Shown here piece after piece: positions 43,107 to 48,353 of a stretch of 48,353 nucleotides of DNA. Both the position numbers and the translations under genes were made by a program. Positions within the stretch are counted from its first letter, which is position 1. The number at the start of each line of letters is the position of its first letter. Below the pieces are notes generated by a model. It searched no databases and was not told the origin of the DNA. It worked only from the letters and a program-made list of their open reading frames with translations. Source of the DNA: Prosthecobacter sp. (GTDB lineage: Bacteria > Verrucomicrobiota > Verrucomicrobiia > Verrucomicrobiales > Verrucomicrobiaceae); contig NZ_JAQSEA010000121.1 in assembly GCF_029946185.1 (NCBI RefSeq), forward strand, positions 1-48,353, read 5' to 3'.

Positions 43107-46100
43107 ATGAAACGTTTCCTTTTCTGTCTCGCGCTTGCATCGTCCTGCGTCATTTCGCATTCGTCTGTCGCTGCGGAGCCGCTGCGCGTTTTCATACGCT
43201 CGGGTCCGAAGTCCCATGGGCCAGGGGCGCATGATCATCCTTCTTTCCTGCGGGACTGGGTGCCGTTGCTGAATGAGCGTGGAGCCAAGGCGACGGGTGG
43301 GGATGCATTTCCCACCAAGGAGCAGCTGGATGCTACGGATGTGCTTATTTTGCATCTCGACAGCGGTGGCGACATCAAGATCGGGCAGGAGCGGAAGGAT
43401 CTGATGGACTACTTGAAGCGCGGTGGTGGCATTGTGACGATCCACGCGGCATCGGTGTCCAAAGACCATGACTGGTTCAAGGGCATCATTGGCGGGTCCT
43501 GGCACCATGGGCAGACGAAATGGCGGGAGGGGCCGATGCATTTGTACTTCACGGATCATGAGAATCCGATCACGAAGGATGTGTCGAATTTCGCAATGGA
43601 TGATGAGATTTACTACGACATGGATGTGCTGCCGGAGTGCCACATTCTTGCAGGAGCTTACACACCGAAGCCTGCCGGGGTGCGGAATGAAAAGGCAGCC
43701 AAGCGCGCCGCTGAAATCACGAAGGGAGGCAAGGAGGTCAGCATCTATGATATCCAGCCGCAGATGTGGACTTATGAGAAGGACGGCTACCGTTCTTTTG
43801 TTTCCATCCCCGGTCACTATTACGAGAATTTCAGCCGCCCGAATTTTCGTGCGATTTTGCTGAGGGGCATCGCCTGGGCGGGGAAGAGGGAGAATGTGGA
43901 TGAGCTGTGCAAGCCGGAGGAGCTGGGGGACAATCTGCGGTATGTGGAAGGTGGACCCACGCGGCCGGAGAAAGCAGCGGAAAAGCTGGAGGTGCATCCG
44001 GAATTTGACATCTCGCTGGTGGCGAGCGAGCCGCTGATCAACAAGGTCATGAATGTGGACTGGGATGAGAAGGGCCGCATGTGGGTTTGTGAGACGCCCG
44101 AGTATCCGAATGGGCGGCGGGAGCTGAATGTGGAGAAGTGGAAGGACAGCGGGTCGTGGACGAAAAAGTATGACCGTGATCCGATCGACCGGATTTCGAT
44201 TCTCACGGACACGAATGGGGATGGGGTGATGGACAAGAAGCATGTCTTTGCGGACAAGCTGGAACTCGTCACGAGCTTCTGTTTTTATAAGAATGGAGTC
44301 ATCGCCTGTGCGGCACCGGACATCTGGCTTCTTGAGGACACGGATGGGGATGACACCGCTGACAAGCGGACGAAGCTTTACACGGGTCTTGGGACGGGAG
44401 ACACGCATGCGGTGATCAACAACCTGCGCTGGGGTCTCGATGGCTGGGTGTATGCCACGCATGGATACAGTTCAGGGCATGTGACTTCGGCTGATGGTAA
44501 GCAGGATTTTGGTACGGATGGCAGTGGGGTGGTGAGGTTCAAGCCTGATGGCAGCGCGTTTGAGCAGTATGCTTCACGCGGTGGGAATACGTGGGGGCTA
44601 GACATCACGTGGGATGGTCAGGTGTTCTTCACGCAGCCGACGAGTGGGAATCATTTCCTGCATGTGGTGCTGCCGGAGTATGTGCTGGCAAAGGGCAAGC
44701 TGCCTGGGGTCATGGGAACGAACGGCATGCTGCCGAAGGAGCCGACGTATCCGCTGATGTCATGGCCGGAGCAGGCGTATGTGCAGATCGATCAGGTGGG
44801 GAGCTACACGGCTGCGGCGGGGTGCGCGATTTATGAAGGTGGTGCGTGGCCGGAGAAGTGGAACTATAGCTACTTCTGCACGGAGCCGACGCTAAACATT
44901 GTCAGTCACTTCTTTGTTGAGAAAGACGGTGTGACTTACAAGGCGCATCGTGAAGCGGGGCGTGAGAAGACGGAGTTCATTCGCAGCAAGGATTTGTGGT
45001 TCCGGCCGATTGAAAATCGCGTGGGTCCTGATGGTGCGTTGTACGTGGTGGATTTTTACAATCAGGCGGTGATTCACAATGATACGCGCGGACCGATCCA
45101 TGGGCCGGCCAATGCGGCGGTCCGTCCTGATCGTGACCATTATTTTGGCCGTATCTGGAAGGTGCAGCACAAGCAGGCGAAGCCGGTGGCGGGAAGCTTT
45201 TATCATCATGGCTCGGATTCCAAAGGCACGATGGGGACTGCCGCATTGAAGATATTCGATGATGCAGAAATAAGGCAAAAGACCCGGGAACAAAAGCAGG
45301 CCTCAGCTCCCGATCTCGATGCACTGATGAAAGTGGCGGCGGACAAAAGCGAAGATGAATCGGATCTCTCTGTGAAGTTGATCGAGCAATACGTCACGGC
45401 AGATGATGACTGGACCAAGTCTTCGATCATAGCGAGTGCGGTCGTATCGAGGACAGCGTTCCTGGTTGTGTCGCAAAGCTTGGGTTATCGAGAGCCTGAC
45501 AAAGTAAGTTCGCTCGTGTCCGCATTGGTTCCCCATGTACTGGATCCACGTAGCACAAAAGATGATCCACAGATGGCGCGCAAAGCGCTTCTTGGTTCTT
45601 TGCTCAATGTGCTTGCGGTCCCGCAACGAGAAGCATACGGCTTAAAGATCATCATCCTGCAAGGCATCGCGCAGCAGTTCGATGAAGTTCCAGAGCTTAA
45701 ACCTGCCCTCGTGGTTTCGTTGAAGAAGCTTCTCGCGCAGCCTGCGCTTGCTGCTGCTGCGTTGCCGCTGGTGGTGAAGTGGGACAAGGCGGGTGTGCTT
45801 GCGGCTGAGGTCAAGGCGCAGATTGCCAGTCTGACTGCCAAGCTGGAGGACAAGGCTGCAGCTATGGGGGATCGCATTGCGGCAGCCAAGGCTCTCATCG
45901 GCATTGGTGGCGAGGCGAGTGCGCTGGTGGTGGGGGCTTTGGCGCGTCCGGATTCGCCTGCAGCGCTCCAGGCGGCGATCATTGCGGCGATGGATGAGAA
46001 GGGGAGTGTCACGGAGCTCGTGGGGAACTTGAACGGGCTGAAAGCGGAACTGCGAACGCAGGCGTTTGATGCGATCTTGAAACGGCCTGAGGCTTCGCTG

Positions 46101-48077
46101 GAGCTGCTGGCTTCGATTCAGAATGGGAAGATTGATCCGAAGGAAATTGGGCCAGGAAATATTGCGCGGCTGCGGACGCATCCGAACAAGCAGGTGGCGA
46201 AGCAGGCGAATGCGATGATCGACAAGCTGAATCCGAACGCGAAGGCGAAGAATGACATCATCGCGCAGCTCACACCGGAGGTGGAGAAGCCGGGGGATGC
46301 CGTTAAGGGCAAGGCAATGTTTGCTCTGGCCTGTGCTGTTTGTCATAAGCTGGGAGATCTGGGGCTGCGGGATGTGGGGCCGCAGCTCACGGGGATGGGC
46401 GCGCACGGCCCGGCGGAGCTGCTGGTGCATATTGTTGATCCGAACCGGGAGGTGGATCCGAGTTTCTGGGCCTGGAACATCACGACGAAGAAGGGCGAGA
46501 CGCTTGCGGGTGTGATCATCACGGAGAATCAGGCCAGCCTCACGCTGCGCAACCAGGTGGGTGATTTTGAGATCAGGAAGGATGACATCGCCACTCGTGA
46601 AAACACTCGGCGAAGCCTCATGCCGGATGGGCTGGATGCGCTGGGTGCTGAGACGCTGCGGGATATTCTGGCTTTCATCTGCGGCGGGGAGCAGAAGTTC
46701 CGGGTGGTGGACCTGCGCACGGCTTACAATGCTGACAGCCGTGCCGGCATTTTTGCGAAGGAAGATGCGAAGGACCAAACGGTGACGCTGCACAAGTTTG
46801 GCAACGTGACGGTGCATGGAGTGCCGTTTTTTGTGATGGATCCTGAGAAGTCGCAGACTGGCGCGAGCATCATCGCCCTCAAAGGGGGTGGCAAAGGTAC
46901 CGTGGCCGAGACTTTCGCTGAGAAGATTGAGATCGACACGGGTGCCACTGCGGCCAGCTTGCACTTCCTCGGTGGCGTTGCTGGCTGGGGTTGGCCCTTC
47001 GGCGGGGACAAAGCTCTTGGGCAGCCTGCGATGACGGTTCACGTCGAATTTGCCGATGGGGACAAGGAAAGCATTGTGCTCAAGAATGGCGAGCACTTCG
47101 CCGACTACATCGGGAAGGCCGAAGTGCCGCTGAGTGATGATGCGGGCGATTTCACACGTCGCGGTCAGCTTCGTTATTTCGCGATCAACTTGAAGAAGAA
47201 AGGCGCGCTCAAGAAGCTCACGCTGGAGACCAGCGGCAGCATCGTCACGCCTTGCACGGTGGCGATCACCGCGAGTGCTGAGCCGGTGAAACAAGGTGAG
47301 ACGGTGTCCAAACCAAAAGCGAATGTGAACGTTGGCGCTACGCCAGAAACCGGCCCCAAAGAAGGGGGCAAAGGCGACGGGCCGCTGGTGCCTGCGGCGC
47401 CGGTGCAGTGGGAGGCTGGGAAGACGAAGGTGCTGGTGATCGGCGGCGGGTCATCGCACAACTTTGCGAAGTTTTTTGGCGAGACGGATGTGGCCACGCT
47501 GAAGGCTGCGGGCTTCACGGTGCATTACACGGAGGATCGTGATCAAGCGGCGGCTGAGCTTGCGAATGCTGATGTGGCGATCATCAGTGTGAACCGGAAG
47601 TTTTTTGACACGGCGGTGTATCGCAAGGCGCTGATGGATTTCGCTGCTGCGGGCCGGGGTGTCATCATGCTACATCCTGGTACGTGGTATGGCTTTGGTG
47701 GATGGCCTGAGTTGAATGCGCAGATCGTTGGCGGTGGGGCGCGGGGGCATGACAAGATTCATCCTTTTGAGGTGAAGGCGGTAAAGGGGGGGCATCAGAT
47801 CATGGCGGGTGTGCCTGCGAGCTTCACCGTGGAGGACGAGTTGTATTATGTGAATGCGGAGCCGGAGAAAATTCCGGCAGGGACGGCGAAGATCACGGTG
47901 CTGGCGGAGACGAGTCCGAGCGACAAGTACAAGGCGGCGCATCCGAGTGTGTGGATCACGGAGCATAAGAAGGCTAGGATCGTGGGCATTGCTCTCGGGC
48001 ATGATGCGCGGGTGCATGATTTGAGGCCTTATCAGCAGATCCTCACGAATGCGGTGAAGTGGGTGAGTGGGAAGTAG
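43107..48077 (+). CDS. 1656-residue ThuA / beta-propeller dehydrogenase / cytochrome c / ThuA protein
   Basis: Start at 43107 opens a signal peptide (MKRFLFCLALASSCVISHSSVAA); the frame continues 18 codons upstream. Order of parts: ThuA domain (~25-275; LILHLDSGGD, VTIHAASVSKDHDWFKGIIGGSW, MDDEIYYDMD); PVC-type PQQ/dehydrogenase-like propeller (~300-745; FDISLVASEPLINKVMNVDWDEKGRMWVCETPEYP, NRVGPDGALYVVDFYNQ); helical HEAT-like region (~790-1040); cytochrome c with heme motif CAVCH (from residue ~1076) and a Met in LTGMGAHGPAE; a beta-rich module (~1210-1400); then a second ThuA domain (~1440-1655; TKVLVIGGGSSHNFAKFF, MLHPGTWYGFGGWPEL, VEDELYYVN). Each part is common in Verrucomicrobia as PVC heme-binding dehydrogenases, but ThuA domains at both ends are notable. 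Probably periplasmic sugar or polyol oxidation; substrate unknown. Confidence 0.92.
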   Translation: MKRFLFCLALASSCVISHSSVAAEPLRVFIRSGPKSHGPGAHDHPSFLRDWVPLLNERGAKATGGDAFPTKEQLDATDVLILHLDSGGDIKIGQERKDLMDYLKRGGGIVTIHAASVSKDHDWFKGIIGGSWHHGQTKWREGPMHLYFTDHENPITKDVSNFAMDDEIYYDMDVLPECHILAGAYTPKPAGVRNEKAAKRAAEITKGGKEVSIYDIQPQMWTYEKDGYRSFVSIPGHYYENFSRPNFRAILLRGIAWAGKRENVDELCKPEELGDNLRYVEGGPTRPEKAAEKLEVHPEFDISLVASEPLINKVMNVDWDEKGRMWVCETPEYPNGRRELNVEKWKDSGSWTKKYDRDPIDRISILTDTNGDGVMDKKHVFADKLELVTSFCFYKNGVIACAAPDIWLLEDTDGDDTADKRTKLYTGLGTGDTHAVINNLRWGLDGWVYATHGYSSGHVTSADGKQDFGTDGSGVVRFKPDGSAFEQYASRGGNTWGLDITWDGQVFFTQPTSGNHFLHVVLPEYVLAKGKLPGVMGTNGMLPKEPTYPLMSWPEQAYVQIDQVGSYTAAAGCAIYEGGAWPEKWNYSYFCTEPTLNIVSHFFVEKDGVTYKAHREAGREKTEFIRSKDLWFRPIENRVGPDGALYVVDFYNQAVIHNDTRGPIHGPANAAVRPDRDHYFGRIWKVQHKQAKPVAGSFYHHGSDSKGTMGTAALKIFDDAEIRQKTREQKQASAPDLDALMKVAADKSEDESDLSVKLIEQYVTADDDWTKSSIIASAVVSRTAFLVVSQSLGYREPDKVSSLVSALVPHVLDPRSTKDDPQMARKALLGSLLNVLAVPQREAYGLKIIILQGIAQQFDEVPELKPALVVSLKKLLAQPALAAAALPLVVKWDKAGVLAAEVKAQIASLTAKLEDKAAAMGDRIAAAKALIGIGGEASALVVGALARPDSPAALQAAIIAAMDEKGSVTELVGNLNGLKAELRTQAFDAILKRPEASLELLASIQNGKIDPKEIGPGNIARLRTHPNKQVAKQANAMIDKLNPNAKAKNDIIAQLTPEVEKPGDAVKGKAMFALACAVCHKLGDLGLRDVGPQLTGMGAHGPAELLVHIVDPNREVDPSFWAWNITTKKGETLAGVIITENQASLTLRNQVGDFEIRKDDIATRENTRRSLMPDGLDALGAETLRDILAFICGGEQKFRVVDLRTAYNADSRAGIFAKEDAKDQTVTLHKFGNVTVHGVPFFVMDPEKSQTGASIIALKGGGKGTVAETFAEKIEIDTGATAASLHFLGGVAGWGWPFGGDKALGQPAMTVHVEFADGDKESIVLKNGEHFADYIGKAEVPLSDDAGDFTRRGQLRYFAINLKKKGALKKLTLETSGSIVTPCTVAITASAEPVKQGETVSKPKANVNVGATPETGPKEGGKGDGPLVPAAPVQWEAGKTKVLVIGGGSSHNFAKFFGETDVATLKAAGFTVHYTEDRDQAAAELANADVAIISVNRKFFDTAVYRKALMDFAAAGRGVIMLHPGTWYGFGGWPELNAQIVGGGARGHDKIHPFEVKAVKGGHQIMAGVPASFTVEDELYYVNAEPEKIPAGTAKITVLAETSPSDKYKAAHPSVWITEHKKARIVGIALGHDARVHDLRPYQQILTNAVKWVSGK

Positions 48078-48353
48078 GGCAGAGATCGGAAAACTTATCT
48101 CATGGTCTGGCGGCGACGTGGCTCATCAGCTGCGTCTGCCGCTTGCCTGCTATAGCATTTTCCGAAACTGATTTCCGGAATGGCGCGTGTGGAGGCACTC
48201 TGGCTCATGAGCTTTGAAAGTCGTGGAAACTTTCGGTTTTGCGGCCAAGGGGCGAAGAGGCAGAGGGAGCAGAGAAAATAGATCTTATACCCAGAGCCGA
48301 TGAACATGAGTCTGAATGAATGGCAGTCTGTTAAGAGAGTTTGCGGTGGTTTT
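48078..48353 (+). other. 276 bases without an assignable gene; possible gene start at the right edge
   Basis: Nothing convincing is encoded here. GAAAGT (48216-48221) and ACTTTC (48229-48234) form a 6-bp hairpin followed by GGTTTT, a weak candidate terminator for the large gene. An ATG at 48300 (or 48306) opens a frame reading MNMSLNEWQSVKRVCGGF that is still open at the window edge. It may be the start of a further gene but is too short to judge. Confidence 0.3.

Noticed and set aside
45642-47294. Long minus-strand frame of 550 codons, and a similar one at 43068-44462
   Set aside because: Both lie opposite the large ThuA/cytochrome gene and are rich in Arg/His/Leu as expected of shadows of a GC-rich coding strand.

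Overview
The window looks like chromosomal DNA of a Verrucomicrobiota bacterium, most like the Verrucomicrobiaceae (Prosthecobacter/Verrucomicrobium type). This is inferred from gene content: a Planctomycete-type PSCyt/DUF1549/DUF1553 protein with a Tat-exported DUF1501 protein, a sulfatase, a DUF5069 protein, PVC-type ThuA/propeller/cytochrome proteins, and many secreted proteins in moderately GC-rich DNA. No transposase, integrase, rRNA, canonical tRNA or CRISPR array was seen.

Layout. 1-7.3 kb: a carbohydrate-degradation-type run (truncated PSCyt/DUF1549/DUF1553 protein, secreted beta-helix protein, DUF1501 protein, 2-hydroxyacid dehydrogenase, small secreted protein). 7.3-12.3 kb: housekeeping and envelope genes (YjdF-like membrane protein, OpgG, RsgA, L,D-transpeptidase, RsuA-type pseudouridine synthase). 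12.3-19.0 kb: an RNA-repair island. A divergent RtcR sigma-54 activator faces a near-consensus sigma-54 promoter. A roughly 310-base structured leader follows, carrying a tRNA-like T-arm, and then slipin, rtcB, a small unknown protein, an oppositely oriented kinase-like gene, and rtcA. 19.0-23.8 kb: M19 dipeptidase, a two-component system, and asd with a clear terminator.

24.1-27.6 kb: an NAD/ADP-ribose operon. A Nudix-winged-helix (NrtR-type) regulator sits just downstream of a 19-base palindrome and is followed by two ADP-ribosylglycohydrolases, a macro domain protein and a membrane protein, mostly joined by ATGA overlaps. The first glycohydrolase has an in-frame TAA. 27.6-30.3 kb: a TetR regulator and a thioredoxin/DUF5069/SDR/NTF2-like operon sharing matching palindromes. 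30.4-35.9 kb: L,D-transpeptidase, alpha/beta hydrolase, PQQ-propeller protein, sulfatase, PlsC acyltransferase, FabZ-like dehydratase. 35.9-42.2 kb: VIT/VWA protein, VWA protein, response regulator and an unusual histidine kinase in one minus-strand operon. 42.3-48.1 kb: SecG with a long Ala/Pro tail, then a 1656-residue ThuA/propeller/cytochrome c/ThuA protein.

The most promising feature is the sigma-54-driven leader of the rtc operon. It encodes a hairpin that is a textbook tRNA T-arm, preceded by a D-arm-like hairpin, and then a separate multi-branched fold closed by a perfect 10-bp helix. This recalls the tRNA-mimicking Y RNAs linked to rtc operons in other bacteria, but no Ro/Rsr gene is present in the window. 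The second most interesting feature is the palindrome-controlled ADP-ribose operon with its interrupted glycohydrolase.
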